Shown in pieces: positions 48,831 through 61,612 of a stretch of DNA of 64,000 bases (its first letter is position 1; every line of letters starts with the position of its first letter). The position numbers and the translations under genes are program-made. This stretch comes from Callorhinus ursinus. Taxonomy: Eukaryota > Chordata > Mammalia > Carnivora > Otariidae. Where the stretch lies: assembly GCF_003265705.1 (NCBI RefSeq), contig NW_020312895.1, forward strand, positions 1,143,339 through 1,207,338, read 5' to 3'. The notes under the pieces are model-generated. The model had not been told where the DNA came from, did no database searches, and worked only from the letters and a program-made list of their open reading frames with translations.

Positions 48831-49394
48831 GAGGGGAAACGAATGGCCAGTGAAGTGCTCACTGTGATCAGCAGGGAGACACTTCATCCCGAGCAACATA
48901 GCGTTCAGTTGCCAGGAAAGAAGGAAGCCCCAGGTCCTGCCGCTGTGGGCTGTGCATCCGTTCGTTGGGAGCCCCTAGGGAAGCGTCTGCACCCCGGGTG
49001 GGGCCGAGTCCACCTGCGGCGACCCCGCTGCTCACCCGGAGGCCCCAGGGAAGCACACAGAGAGCACACGTGGGCAGAGTCGCTCGTGGCAGCCCTTCTC
49101 CGCTTCGGCAAAGCCTGGAAAGGACCCCAAGCCCAGGACAAGGGAAAGCCATGAAACGAATGAACAGGCGCTTCTCACAACAACAGGGATGAATCCTACC
49201 AATAGCTTTTGACAGAAAGAAGCAAATTGCAAGAGACCTCATGCAGTAGGAAATGTTTCTCACTCCAGCAACCTTAGATGACAAGGTGCAAGCGAGAATA
49301 TGAGGAAATTCTAAGAAGGGGGAAATCAAGGGGTGGGCTGGCCCACAGCCCAGGCTGGGGCGGGAGGCAGGAGACGGGGGTGCACGCGGGGGTG

Positions 49395-49640
49395 TCACAG
49401 GCTGAGTTGTGGCTCCCTGAAATTCATTCCTGGACGTCCTGACCCCAGTGCCTCAGAGGGTGACAGTATTTGGAGATGGATCTTTGAAGCGGTGACGAAG
49501 GTCACATGAGGTCACTAGGGTGGGCCCTAATCCATTCTGACGGGCGTCCTTATGAGAAGGGGAGGCGAGGACCCAGTCACGGAGGGACGGCCCTGTGTGG
49601 CCATGGGGACGGGACGGCTGCCCACACCCGGAGAGCTGGG
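49395..49640 (+). mobile_element. MaLR/MLT1-like LTR remnant
   Basis: CTGAAATTCATTCCTGGACGTC, GTATTTGGAGATGGATCTTT, GAGGTCACTAGGGTGGGCCC and TAATCCATTCTGACGGGCGT follow the MLT1-type LTR consensus in order. Confidence 0.75.
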
Positions 49641-49794
49641 GAGAGCGGCGCCCCTCCCCGCGCGGTATTTGTTGCCATAGCTTCAGGAAGCTGGTGGGGG
49701 GGCAGGTGCCGGAGCGTCGACGGGTGGGGGTGCTGGTGGCAGGTGGCGGCTCACGGGGGCTTCAGGGTTTGCACTTCAGAGCTTTTGGAGGTTC

Positions 49795-49906
49795 CGCGTG
49801 TCATGTTGTTGCAGAGCAAGGAAGAACTGCAGTGGCAAGCATATGCTGTCCGCGTGTCATGCTGTTGCAGAGCAAGGAAGAACTGCAGTGGCAAGCATAT
49901 GCTGTC
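49795..49906. repeat. 56-bp tandem duplication
   Basis: Two adjacent copies starting CCGCGTGTCATG and ending AAGCATATGCTGT differ at one position (T/C in TGTTGTTG/TGCTGTTG). Recent duplication. Confidence 0.95.
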
Positions 49907-52900
49907 CAGCTGCTGGGGGGTCTGGGAGTCCTGCCCCGTCCCTGCTCATGCCAGGGCCCGGGCAGGTCCTTTCGAGATGTCACTCCCGAGCCCCTGTCAC
50001 TCATCTGTAAAACGGGGTGGTCGTGAAAGCTACGCTGTAGGGTGGCCGCGAGTCTGAGTGGAGCTTGCAGTGAGACCCCAGCCCGGTGCTCGACTGGAAG
50101 CTGCTGGGAGGGGGGGCGTTACCCTGATTTCACATGGGAGAAACTAAGACACAGGGGGGTGCCCAAGGGCTGGAGACGGCCCCCAGGGGCGTGAAGGACC
50201 TGGATTCACACCCAGCTCTGGACCACCTCCCTCCTTCCGGGTGCATCTAAGGGGAACATAAAACAGTGGGATCCCCTCCCGCAGCAAGACTCTAAAACAG
50301 AAGTGATTTCTCCACAGGGGCCTTTCTGGGTCCCTAGAAGCAGCAAGCTCATGCTCTGAGGAGGGCCCCACCAATAACCACGCTGCCGCCGGCCCCTGGC
50401 CCGGGGCCGGCACCCACGGAGCACCGAGGTGCTCTGCTCCCGCTCGCGGGAGGCTGGGCAATGTCACGGCGACCCTTGACTCCATCCCCTCCAACCCCAG
50501 CAGGTGCCCGGGGCCTGGGCCAGATCTGAGCTGAGCGCCCGCACTGACCCAGCCTCTCGGCTGCAGGGCCTGGCACCTTCCCAGCAGTGCTGGCTGGCCC
50601 CTGCAGAGGCTGACCAACAGCCCTGACCTGGGGAGCGTGGCAGTGCCACCGCTCCCAGGGAGGTGACAGTGGCACACATCCCCGTGTGGATGAGCTGAGG
50701 CTCCCGTGCCAGTGTGTGCCAGGGCAGGCGGCTTTTCCCTGACCGACCAGACGATACATTCCCAATGCCTGGAGAAGCCTGACTTCTGCTGCAAAGCTTG
50801 CGTCTACTCCGTAGCTTCAAAACCAGATGCGGTAGCCAGGGTGTTAACAAGCCCGCATCGACGCAGATGAACAAAACTTCTCAAAATTTTACAGAGAAAG
50901 GAGGAGTTTTATCGGAGCCCAAGTGAGGACAGCTGCCTGGATTGCACGTCTTCAACAAGGAGAGAGTGCCCTGGGGAAGGGACGTTTGGAGCAGGGTTGT
51001 GTATGTTTTTACATGAAGAGTTACAAATCATCACAACGAAGGACCTTCAAGAAACTTACAGACTTTATCTTCTGTTTGTAGCATGTGCGAGGCTGTGTGA
51101 CTTGAATCTCATGGAAACCAGGGAGGATTTCTCGCTTATCCGTCTGTCTGGAATGCTCCTTTGGGGGTATGTTTTTAACAAAGCGGATGTGCACAGGGTC
51201 CTGGGGCAGAAATAGAGCCATGCTTTGAGGTCTGGCGAGTCATTCTGACCTTGGTAAATGTCAGTGTGTAGCTTCCCTGGGAGCCCAGGAGCAGGGCCCA
51301 CAAAAAGTTGAAACTGTCCTTTATTTTTTCACCTGTTTTGAAGAGAGGTTTGAGGACAATGCAGGTAAGTGGCCCTTTTCCCTCAAGATTTCAGAGCTAT
51401 TTGTAGGGAACTGCATCAGAAGTTGGGCGGGGGATGCTCCCCCAGATCGGTCCTCCCTGCGTGGTCCTCATGCCTCTTCCTCAACAAGCCCCTGGGGCAG
51501 ATCCTGAGGTTGAGTTTTACTTAGAGGTGGCGCTGGGTACCTCCAAGAGGACAGTGGCCACGGAGGATGGCTTGATGTCACAGCATCTGGGTAGAGACAG
51601 ACAGTGGCCTGGCCCACTGGAGTCCAGCTGACAGAGGCCACCAGCTCCGGGCTCAGAGGGAAGCGTGGGCTGGTGATGGCCACTCATCCACCTGCCCCAG
51701 GGTGACGGAACCCCCGGTGGAATTGTCAGATATAAAGATCTCTGAGTCCCGCGTACGTGCAAGAGACAAGATGTGGACACGTGAGTTTGGGTGTTTGCCT
51801 GTGGGTGGGCAGCCCAGGAAGGAGTGACGGGACGGGGTGACGCCTCAGCCCCTGACAAGCCCGTGTGATGTTGCGTGGGGCCCGTTTGCAGGAATTCCCG
51901 GGAGGACACAGGCTCTGCCTTCCAGGAGGCCTGTGTTTGCCTGCTTCACCACACATGTCTGGGACACGCCATGAGCCGGGTCTGGGGCCCAGGACTGAGG
52001 GTTCAGGGTGCTCCCGTGTGAGGGTCAGTGTGAGCCACAGATGGCCCACAGCAGCCAGGCGGAGGGGGACTGAGGCCACGGGCAGGAAGCTTCCTCTGTG
52101 CTCTTGTGTTGTTAGCAGGGGTCGAGTAGTTCAGAATAAACGAGACAGATCTAATTCGGGGCCAGGGGATTTTTTAAATGGGATTTTTAAAAAAGCAGAA
52201 AGAGAAAATGTCAGATAGATAGAGTGCCCACTCGCCTCGCAACAAGGCAGTTTGAAGCTGTTTCTGCCACGTGGGTGTGCTTGCCTGCTGCACGCCCTGG
52301 TTGTTACGCATGAGGAGCCTGGAGGTCAGGGAGGTTAAGGACTCGCCAGGGCCACGGAGCTCCCCGGGAGCGCCCCGGACTGTCTCCCATCATCAGTCAC
52401 CAGAGCACTGAGGTCCCAACAATGCAGGCTATTTTTAAAACGTGGAAAAGGAAAAGGAAAGGACAAGAAATTCATCCAGTCCCGGAGGACGAGAACGCAT
52501 GGGTTCTACAGCAAGCACAAGCGGCCCATGGCCCCCATTAGTCGGTAACCTGACTGCCAGGCCACATGGAGACCGTGTGGTGGGCAGTTGCAGCCTGTCA
52601 TGTTGTGGTTCTGGCTTGGGCAGGCCCATCCAATCCTCAGCGCCTGGGACACAAGCTTGAGAGTGCGTGGCCGCTCAGACGGCCGTGGACCAGGGCTGTC
52701 CCGTGCTGTGGCGCTCAGCGGTCGCCAGCCTGCCCCGTGGGGCCACAGGTGCCTGGGACAACCGGCCCCTCCCCCCCCCACTTGTCCCACGTTTCCAGCC
52801 GGCCAGCACCCCCAGCCCTTCTCACCTGGCGCCGCGCATATGCTGTTCCTTGTCGGGGAACACCTCCGACCTCCCCCACCACGTGAGCAGATGGAATGTG

Positions 52901-53440
52901 GGCAGAGTCGACCGCTTGCTCCCTCATATTCCTGTGGGAAACACACGAGTGGCCTTCTGGTCCCAGGAGAATAGAGGCCAGCAGGACAGACCTGCCCTGA
53001 ATCCGTGGCCCAGAGCCAAGCCTGGTAAGATCTGCCAAACAATAGCCATCCCAGAGATACATGAGTTGGAGGCAAATTCTTGGTGGCAAAGCTAAGTTTG
53101 GGGGTGGTTTGTGACGCAGAATTATCATGGGAACAGCCAGCTGGTACACGGTCATTTCTTCCCTCTACTAGCCCTCGGGGACCATGTCCAAATGGCCCTA
53201 GGCCAGCTCTGTCTGGGGAGCAGCTCCATCCAGCGTGGACCTCTGCCCTACCCAAGAAGCCACTTCACCCTCCCCCTTGTCTGCAGTCTCTTAAAACATG
53301 CCTGTTGAGGTACCACGGGCCAGTTTGGCAGTAAGTCAATTATACTTTCATAAAAATGGAAAGATAACAACCAGAAACCAAAAGACTCCTGATGGCAGCC
53401 CATTGAACAGACACAACTCAATGATTTTTTGAAAATTTAT
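49907..53440. other. Mostly unique sequence with weak MIR-like stretches
   Basis: MIR-like words at about 49,990-50,030 (CTCATCTGTAAAACGGGGTG) and antisense at about 50,125-50,215 and 52,310-52,370. Open frames up to 249 codons (minus, 53255-52506) lack recognisable domains. Confidence 0.45.
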
Positions 53441-53865
53441 AGGGTTGTGGGACCGGCACCACATTCCATCTTCACATTCTGGTTTTTTAATGGCTCCAGC
53501 TTTTGGTGTCACATCTGATAGTTCTTTGCCTCACACAAAGTCATGTCGGTTTCCCCGTGGAAATTCCATGGTGTCAGCTGTTACACTGAGACCTCTGATC
53601 CATTCTGAGTTAGGATTCTTGGAGAGGTCTGAGTTTATTGTTCTCATATGGATGTTCAGTTTTCTCAGCAAATGCAGTTTTCTTTGTGGGAATGTTTTTA
53701 GTTATAAATTCAGTTTTGTGCACACGTATGGGCCTATTCATGTTCTCTCTTCTATCAATCTTGACAAATTGCATTTTTAAAGGACCTCTCCATTTTATTT
53801 GAGTTGTGAATTTATGGCACAAAATTTCTGCAATATTCCATGATTGTTCTTTTTTATTATTTTGG

Positions 53866-54059
53866 GTTTTTTTAAGATTTTATTTATTTGAGAGAGAGCG
53901 AGAGTGAGAGAGAGAGCGCACAGAAGCAGGGGGAGTGGGAGAGGGAGAGCTCCCTCTCTGCTGAGCAGGGAGCCCGATGGGGGGCTCGATCCCAGGACCC
54001 TGAGATCATGACCTGAGCTGAAGGCAGACGCCTCACTGACTGAGCCCTCCAGGCGCCCC
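53866..54059 (-). mobile_element. Carnivore tRNA-Lys SINE
   Basis: Tail TTTTTTTAAGATTTTATTTATTTG at left, head CCAGGCGCCCC at right. It lies within the old L1. Confidence 0.96.
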
Positions 54060-54447
54060 ATCCTGATTATTCTTTTAATCTCATTAGGCTCTATAGTGGT
54101 AACCCCCTTTTCCATTTCTGATATGGCCATTTTTTTGCTCTTTTTTTCTTATTCAATAATGCTAGGGTTTTATCGATTTTATTGATTGTTTTCAAAGGAA
54201 CAATGATTTGCTTTGTTGATTTTTTTCTCCCACTTATTATGATTAAGTTGTTTCATAGATTTCTGCTCTAATGTCTTTTCCTTCCTTCTACTCACACTGA
54301 ATTTAAATTACTCTTCCTTTTTTAGCCCCTTAAGGTAGAACTTAGATCATTGATTTTAAACTTATCTGATTTTTTCTTATAAGCATTTAAAAATAGCTGT
54401 ATCCCCCAAACTTTGTTACGTTGGTTTTCATAGTCATTCAGTTTTAT

Positions 54448-54653
54448 TTTTTTTTGTTTTTTTAAAGATTTTATTTATTTATTTGAGACAGAGAGAATGA
54501 GAAAGAGAGAGCACATGAGAGGGGGGAGGGTCAGAGGGAGAAGCAGACTCCCCGCTGAGCGGGGAGCCCGATGCGGGACTCGATCCAGGGACTCCAGGAT
54601 CATGACCTGAGCCGAAGGCAGTCGCTTAACCGACTGAGCCACCCAGGCGCCCC
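54448..54653 (-). mobile_element. Carnivore tRNA-Lys SINE
   Basis: Complete element. The target duplication CATAGTCATTCAGTTTTA occurs at about 54,430-54,447 and 54,654-54,671. Confidence 0.97.
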
Positions 54654-55110
54654 CATAGTCATTCAGTTTTAAATATGCCCTAATCTCCTTTGTGATTTAT
54701 TGTTTGGTCTGTGGATTATTTCAAGTTCGTTGCTTAATTTCCAAATGTGCATAGACCTTTAGGACATCTGTTATCACTGATGTCTTATTTAACTTGTTGT
54801 CTTCAGACAATATATTCTGTATGGTTTCAAAACTTTGAAATTTACTGAAACTTTTTCTTTTAGTCCTGGGATAAGGCTTATCTCCATGGATAGCCCTTGC
54901 ACATTTGAAAGTGATATAAACTCTGCAGAGGATTTTATAGTATTCTCTAGATGCCGGTTAGGGCAAGGTGGATAATGGTTTTCCCCAAACTTCTGCATCC
55001 TTAGTAATTTTACATGTGTGTGTGCTTATTCTATCAGTTACTAAGAAAGGGAGATTTAAGCATCCTACCACAATTGGGGTTTGTCTGGTTTTTTCTTGGG
55101 CTGTCGTACA

Positions 55111-55640
55111 AGTCAGGGTTTTCCAGAAAAACAGAACCAATAGGATCTATAGAGATATATAGAGATATATATAGAAATTGGGTCCTGTAGTTATGGAGGC
55201 TGAGAAGCACCAGGATCTACCAACCGCAAGCCAGAGAACCAGGGGAGCTGAGGGCTAACTCCCAGTCTGAAGGCTAAAGGCCTGATAACCAGGGAAGGGG
55301 CTATGGGGCTATGTGGGTGGCAGAGGGTAGCTGGTGTAAGTCCCAGCGTCTGAAGGCCAGAGAGCCAGGACCTCCATCCAATGTCTGAGAACAGGAAAAG
55401 GTGGACAGCCTAGCTCTAGAAGAGAGAGAATTCAGGTCCCCAACAGATTAGATGATGCACACCCACTTGGGGGAAAGATAGTCTGCCTTGTTCAGTCTAC
55501 CAATTCAAATATTAGTCTCTTCCAGAATCACCTTCAACAGACACACCAAGAAATAATGTTTTGCCATCTGTCTGGGCTTCCCATAGCCCAGACGGGTCAA
55601 CACATAAAATGAACCATCACACGAGTCTATGCCTTGTCAA
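55111..55640 (-). mobile_element. Old interspersed repeat, LTR-like
   Basis: It opens CAGGGTTTTCCAGAAAAACAGAACCAATAGG and closes near TGTCAACTTGGCACC, the two ends of a widespread mammalian element that also appears in plus orientation at 59.66 kb. I take it as an ERVL/MaLR-type LTR, but the family is uncertain. Confidence 0.5.
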
Positions 55641-56328
55641 CTTGGCACCATATGCACCTCCTTAAACTATGCTTAACCTCCAAACAAAGACATAATGAGA
55701 TCATAACTCCACCTAACATGACTATCCTACATACATCACAAAATGCGCTAAACCCTTCCCCTGTGGGCAATGACAGCAGGGCACTTAACCACCATGAGCA
55801 AGGTGGGCATGCTGACCATGATGGAGGGCAGAGGCAAAGCAGCAATCAGAGTGGTCTGACCTGAGCAGCCCTGTGGCGTTGGCTGGTTTCTGGCGTCTTC
55901 CAGTGGAATAGATAGGAAGCCAAGTTCTTACTTGATCTGTGCTGTCAGAGAAGCTCCAGGTCAAGTGAACAGAAGTCTAGCCTGAATCACAAAAATAGGA
56001 GCCATGGCTACTCAACAGTTTCCAGACTAGAGCCAGTGTAGACACCCAGAGCCCCCTGAATGGAGAGGTCCCCTTGAAGAAGAGCTCCAGGACACTACCA
56101 GGAATGTATATGTTACTCTTTCTCCCAGATTTCTCCAAAGATACTGGTGGCCTTTGACCAGGGGAGCTGAGCACTGGGGGGAAGGAAGTCATCAGACATC
56201 TTGGGACTCCTGGACCCTGGCTCTGAATGGACGACAATCCTAGGAGACCCAGAACCTCACGGGGGCCCACCAGTCAGAGTGGGAGCTTATGGAGGTCAGT
56301 TAATCAGTGGCGTTTTATCTATTTATTT

Positions 56329-56526
56329 TTTTAAAGATTTATTTATTTTTAGAGAGAGTGTGTGTGTGTGCATGCAAGCAGGGGGAGGGGCAAAGGGAGA
56401 GAGAATCTCCAGCTGACTCCCCCGCTGAGCAGGGAGCCCGATGTGGGGCTCGATCCCAGGACCCTGAGATCATGACCTGAGCTGAAATCAAGAGCCAGAC
56501 GCTTACCCAGCTGAGCCAGGCACCCT
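56329..56526 (-). mobile_element. Carnivore tRNA-Lys SINE
   Basis: Tail TTAAAGATTTATTTATTTTT at left, head region ending AGGCACCCT. The target duplication ATCAGTGGCGTTTTA / ATCAGTGGAGTTTTA flanks it. Confidence 0.95.
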
Positions 56527-56829
56527 CATCAGTGGAGTTTTAGGTCGGGCCTGCTCCAGAAGGCACCCTGTGGTCGTGTCCCCAGTTTCAGGGGTGCAAC
56601 TGGAATAAACATACAGAACAGCTGGTGGCACCCCCACCTTGCTGCCCAGACCTGTGCAGTGAGGGGAAGACTGAGGGGGGCCATAAGAACTTCATCTTCC
56701 TCAGAACATAGTGCGCCAGAAGCAGCCCTGCCCTCCTGGAGGGGCTGCAGAGATCAGGGCCACCAGGTGGTGATCTTCTCCACGTCCCTCCCTGCTGAAC
56801 TCACCTGTCTGGCCTACGTCTTGGAAAAT

Positions 56830-57362
56830 GGTCGTACATTATCATGAGCGTAGCTGGGTGGTGACTCCATTGCAGCTGCTGTACCCGGTGTGGATGTGTT
56901 GCTTGATCAAATCAGCACGCCCCCTTGGCTGGCATGCTGTTGACTTGCAAAACGCCCTTCTGTCCACCGCCATCAGTGATGCCCTGGAAGCAGCTGCTTT
57001 CAGGCAGTACACCCTCACTGTGTGGCTTCAGGGGCCCGTCCCTCTCCAGCCAGTTGTCGTAACTCTGTTTGCCGAGAGCTTGAGCGCCTTTCCCTTCCAC
57101 AAGATCTCACACTGGTCCATTAACACTGATGACACGATGCTGCTTGGACCCAGGGAGCCCAAGGTACGAATACTCTGCACTTGTTGATGTTCACGTGTCG
57201 GAAGGTGGGAGGTAAATCGGACTAAAATTCAACGGCCTTCTACCTCAGTGGTATTTCTAGGTGCCAGTGGTGTGGGGCATGCCAAGATATCCCATCTAAG
57301 GGGAAGGTACGTTGCTCCATTTGACCCTTTCCACAACCAGAAAGAAGCACGATGCCTAATTT
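56830..57362 (+). pseudogene. Endogenous retrovirus pol (reverse transcriptase) fragment, degenerate
   Basis: One open frame (56828-57187) carries a peptide shaped like the core of a class I ERV reverse transcriptase: a degenerate LPQG-like strand, then about 30 residues on a decayed YxDD-type box (NTDDTMLLG) ending PREPKV. After a break, the next 150 bases in another frame give KIQRPSTSVVFLG, KISHL and KEARCL, which follow the RT connection region. There are no LTRs, gag, or envelope nearby. It is cut at right by an old L1 (57,366). Inactive fossil; frame changes and lost catalytic residues are as described. Confidence 0.7.
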
Positions 57363-57365
57363 TAG

Positions 57366-58560
57366 TTCCAGGTGTGCATCACAGTGATTTGATACTTTCA
57401 TACATGACGAAATGATCCCCATGATGGGTCTAGTTACTGTCTGTCCTCATACGAAGTTATTACAATTACAGTATGACTGTCTACATTCACCATGCTGCAC
57501 CTTACATCCCCATGACTTACTTATTCTATAGCTGGAAGTTTGTACCTCTTAATCCCCCCTCTGCCCAACGGTAACCAAGTTTGTTTCCTGTATCTGTGTG
57601 CTTCTTTTGTTTGTTCACTTGTTTTGTTTTTTAGATTCCACATATGAGTGGAACCATATGGTATCTTTCTTCCTCTGGCTGACTTATTTCTTTTAGGGTT
57701 ATACCCTCTAGGTCCATCCATGTTGTCACAAATGGCCAGATTTTGTTCTTTTTTATGGCTGAGTAGTACTCCATTGTGTATATACACATCTTCTTTGTCC
57801 ATTCATCCCTCGATGGACACTCGGGCGGCGGCTTCCACATCTTGGTTGCTGCAAATAATGCTGCAGGGAACATAGGGGTGCATGTATCTCTCCGAACTGG
57901 TGTTTTCCTTTTTTAAAAAAACACAGAAGTGGAATGGAACCTCCATAGTGTTTTCCATAGTAGCCACACCAATCAATTTTAAAGATAAGAGTTCCAAGTA
58001 GTAGGATTTCCATTTACCTTGAACAACTTCCTTTTTAATTTGTTATGGGGCTCTCCTGCTGGTGACAAATTCTCTCTGTTGTTTGTTTCTCTCAAAATGC
58101 CTTTTTTAGCCTTTATTTTTGAAGAATATTCTTCGATATAGAATTCTATGTTGGAGTTTCTTCCTTTCAGCCAAGTTAAGATGTTGCTCCATTGTCTTCT
58201 GGACTTCATGTCTCCTGTTGAGAAGTTGGCTGCCATTTTCCACTTTACAAGAACCCACTTTATTCCAATTTTTCCACATACATCACTGATAATTTCTATT
58301 GACCTGTCTACATGTTTACTGATTCTTTTAATATTTCCAATAGAATAGTATGGCTGTTGAAAACAATTTAAATCTCAGATGTTGTATCTTTCAAGTCTAG
58401 ACTTTCCATTTCTCACCTGAGATTACCTGTCTCCTCACGCATACTGTCCATCTTTTTCCTGTGAATTCTCTAACGTAGTTAGTTTTCCTCCAGCAAACAT
58501 AGAATGTCCAGCTACACTGTCAAGCCCATTTCTAGGGACTCTGTGGTCAACCAAGTGAGT
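57366..58560 (-). mobile_element. Old L1 3' part
   Basis: At left, antisense L1 3' UTR text (TGACTTACTTATTCTATAGC, GGAAGTTTGTACCTCTTAAT). Then antisense ORF2 with an open 80-codon stretch containing YTMEYYSAIKKNKIWPFVTT. From about 58,000 the match weakens and may be a second, rearranged piece. Confidence 0.85.
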
Positions 58561-58892
58561 GTTGCCATCGATCCCTGTGGGGCAGGTTTCTGATTGCATC
58601 TCTGTCCTGGTTGTGGTGGCTTAGCCCCCGGGAGCTACCAGCTGACTCCACCCCCGGTCTCACTGTTACTGCTGAGACCCGAGAGCCCAAGTCCATGGCA
58701 GCACCCACACGGCCATCTCCAGTCCTCAGAGGACAGACACACGGAGCTCCCTGGGGGCCGGAGAACAGCTAACCCCAACGTTAGGGGATGAAGGGAGTGA
58801 GGAGGTGTCCTCACCAAGGAGGGAGGGCAGGGTTGGGGTCAGTCCACTCCGCCTGCCTGTCTTCCTGAGCCTTTAACCTCCTTCTTTAGGCC

Positions 58893-59045
58893 ATGCTTCT
58901 CAAACTTTAATGTGAAAACATTTACATTTAAAAGGCCTATTTTTAAAGTGTATACTCTGACTCAGCAGGTTTGGAGTCGGGCCTGAGACTCTCCATTTCT
59001 AGAACACTCCAAGGGGCCACTGCTGTTGTCCTTGCAGTACATGCC
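58893..59045 (+). mobile_element. MER-type hAT DNA transposon remnant
   Basis: CATGCTTCTCAAACTTTAATGTG, CTCTGACTCAGCAGGTTTGGAG and GGGCCTGAGACTCTCCATTTC follow a well-known short hAT element (MER20/MER5-like). Confidence 0.55.
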
Positions 59046-59654
59046 GAGGAGTGAGGACGCGCAGAAGGCCAGGGAAGTTCAGTCTCATCAACTGCCCCCT
59101 ACCACTGAGTCCAGCCCCTCCTTATCCAACCTGCGTGGTGATTAATGCCACTTCCAGGTGCTCAAATCAATATTTTAAATCTTGGTACGTGCAGCCAGGT
59201 CGATGGATTTGGCCGTCCTGAGCCTTATTTCCTCCTTCCTGGGCCAATGCCTCTAAACTCCACTTCAAAGGCTGCTCCTGGCTACAGTTAGGTTAGGGTT
59301 TGTATCTCTTTTTGCATAAAGGCTCTCTCTTCCCAGAGCAGTCTTTGTACTTGTCCATCTATGCTCTGGTGTCTCCTGACCATCCGACCATCTGACTCTT
59401 AGGGGCCTTTGGGCAATGGGGTGTTAAGGGTGGGTCTTGAAAACAATTGGTGTTAGCTTGAGAGGCACCTACTCCAGGTACAACTGCTGAGAAGCTTCTG
59501 TGCACAGGGGGAGGGAAAGGTTGCTCCTGCCAGCAAGGGAGGCTCAGGGACACTTGGGGGTTCAACGTTCTCCACCTCACCTACATCTGCCCAGATGTCC
59601 CCATCTGACGCCTGAGGTCCCTCTTCCTCCCACCATGCTCTACTCTACCATAGC

Positions 59655-59930
59655 TGTCATGGTTAGTTTTATGTGTCAGCTAGGCTTGGGACTATTTAAC
59701 CAGATACTAAACCAGATGCTGGGAAAGTGTGCTATGATCTGTGCTAGGAAGCCGTGGTCAACATCTGCCATCAGTTGAGTTAAAACAAAGGAGATCCCCC
59801 TGGGTAATCTGGGTGGGTCTCATCAATCAGCTGGAATGCTCTGGACAGACAGTTGGTGGATATATGGCTCATTGAGGTGGGCTGGGGAGAGCTCAGAAGG
59901 AAGTAAGGGATGCTATCTTAGAGGACACAC
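59655..59930 (+). mobile_element. Old interspersed repeat, LTR-like
   Basis: TCATGGTTAGTTTTATGTGTCAGCTAGGCT and GGTAATCTGGGTGGGTCTCATCAATCAGCTGG match the 5' part of the same family as 55.1-55.6 kb, in opposite orientation. Confidence 0.5.
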
Positions 59931-60227
59931 TCTTCACTACGACCACAGCGATGGCGGATGCATGTTAAAGGGGGTGAGGTGGTGAGGTCTCAGGTGGAAA
60001 CCAGGAACGTGCTACGGAAACCGGAGGAAAAGTGAGCCTGATTATAAAGTGGCAGAAAACTTGACTGAATTGTTTTCTGACATCGGGTGGAACATGATGA
60101 TGAATTTGGTTGCTGGCTGCGGAGGTTTACAAGCAAAGTGTTAGAGGTGGGGGTTGCTTTCCTCTTGCTGCTCAGAGTAAAATGTGAGAGAAAAGAGGTG
60201 AATTGAGGAAGCTCTCTCTCTTTTTTC

Positions 60228-60397
60228 CAGATTTTATTTATTTATTTATTTGATAGAGCATGAGCAGGGGAAATGGCAGGGGGAGAAGCAGACTCCCCAC
60301 TGAGCAAGGAGCCTGATGCGGGACTCAATCCCAGGACCCTGGGGTCATGACCTCAGCCAAATGCAGACACCTGACCCGCTGAGCCAGCCAGGTGCCC
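60228..60397 (-). mobile_element. Carnivore tRNA-Lys SINE
   Basis: Tail CAGATTTTATTTATTTATTT, head CCAGGTGCCCC. Flanks TGAGGAAGCTCTCT and TGAGGAAGGTCTCT look like a diverged target duplication. Confidence 0.95.
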
Positions 60398-61209
60398 CTG
60401 AGGAAGGTCTCTTAAGCAGAAATGAACCAGCCCCTAATGATTTGGGAGGTTCTTGGCTGATCCAGATTGCAAAGAATACAAAAATTGGGAAGTGGACTGT
60501 TGGAAAAGCATATTCTAAACAGAGGGCCAAGGGTGTGGCTGCACAGCGCTTGCTGGAGAGCTTAGCGGGGCGACTGAACCCACTTGGCCGTCTCAGCAGA
60601 ACCCAGGGGTACTGGTGGGCTCGTGGGTCGGTGGGGGAGATCCGCGGAGGGCCCTCCTGTGGGATGGGACACACACCAGGCCCTTGAGAACGCTGGATCA
60701 GCAGAAGCCTGCCAGCTGGGACGGGGAGGAACAGATTCAGGATGCAAGGAAAGACTGCTGTGGGACGCACACAGCTCTACACGCAGGACAGGGGCTGATG
60801 GAGCCACCGAGCAGCGAAGATGTGCGGCCTGTCAGGAAGAAAGAAGAATGGCCCCAAGGGTGGTGCGTCCTGTGGCAGAAGATTCTCCTCGGGCCTTGGA
60901 ACTTAGCTGAAGCTTCCCTGTGGGACTGTGAATTTCCTTGGGAATGGTGACCCCTTCATTCCTTCAGCTTCTCTTTCTGGGATGGAAATGTCTGTCCTTG
61001 TGTACTCTGGAAGCAGGGGCAGGCCACACCCAGAGTCTCACTCGTACCTGAGTCAGATGGTGACACTTGGGGCTCGTGAGCGGGTCACACTCAGGTGGGA
61101 CTGTAGGCCTGGAGTTCCTACCGTGGTGCTGAGGCTTTGGGGGTGCTGGGACGCACTGGAGGTATTCTGCACACAACATGGACATGGACGTCGGGGGGCC
61201 AAAGAGTGG
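60398..61209. other. Unique sequence, no gene recognised
   Basis: Overlapping open frames of about 110-140 codons on both strands, none with recognisable domains. Confidence 0.45.
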
Positions 61210-61612
61210 ACTGTGGCGGGTTTAATGGTGGGCCCCCCAAAAGATAGGTCCACCCAGAACCTATGAACAGGACCTTGTTTGGAAAGAGGGCTTTTGCAAT
61301 TAAGGATTGTAATTAAGATAAGGATCTCAAATTGATATCATCCTGCATCAAGGTGGGCCCTAAATCTTATGGCAAATATCCTTAACAGGGGCAAAGACAA
61401 GGACACACACATGAAATGTGAAGTCTCAAGGGAGGTGGAGATTGGAGGAACACCTCTGCAAGCCAAGGGGCTCCAGGATTGCCAGGAGCGCCCAGAAGCC
61501 TGGAGACGGGATGGGTTCTCTCTCAGGGCCTCCCGAAGGAACCAGCCCTGCTAACGGCCCGGCCTCCAGAGCTGTGAGAGAATCCATTTCTGCTATTTTC
61601 AGCCCCCACTTT
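61210..61612 (+). mobile_element. MaLR/MLT1-like LTR remnant
   Basis: TTTAATGGTGGGCCCCCCAAAAGAT, ATCAAGGTGGGCCCTAAATC, CCGAAGGAACCAGCCCTGCT and CCTCCAGAGCTGTGAGAGAA follow the MLT1-type LTR order. Confidence 0.75.

Larger units (their letters stand above)
53450..55110 (-). mobile_element. Old L1 ORF2 fragment, split by two SINEs
   Basis: Antisense L1 text appears in three blocks (53,450-53,865; 54,060-54,430; 54,672-55,110), e.g. CTCTGATCCATTCTGAGTTA, AATGATTTGCTTTGTTGATT and GTTTGGTCTGTGGATTATTT. Old and without long frames. Confidence 0.8.
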
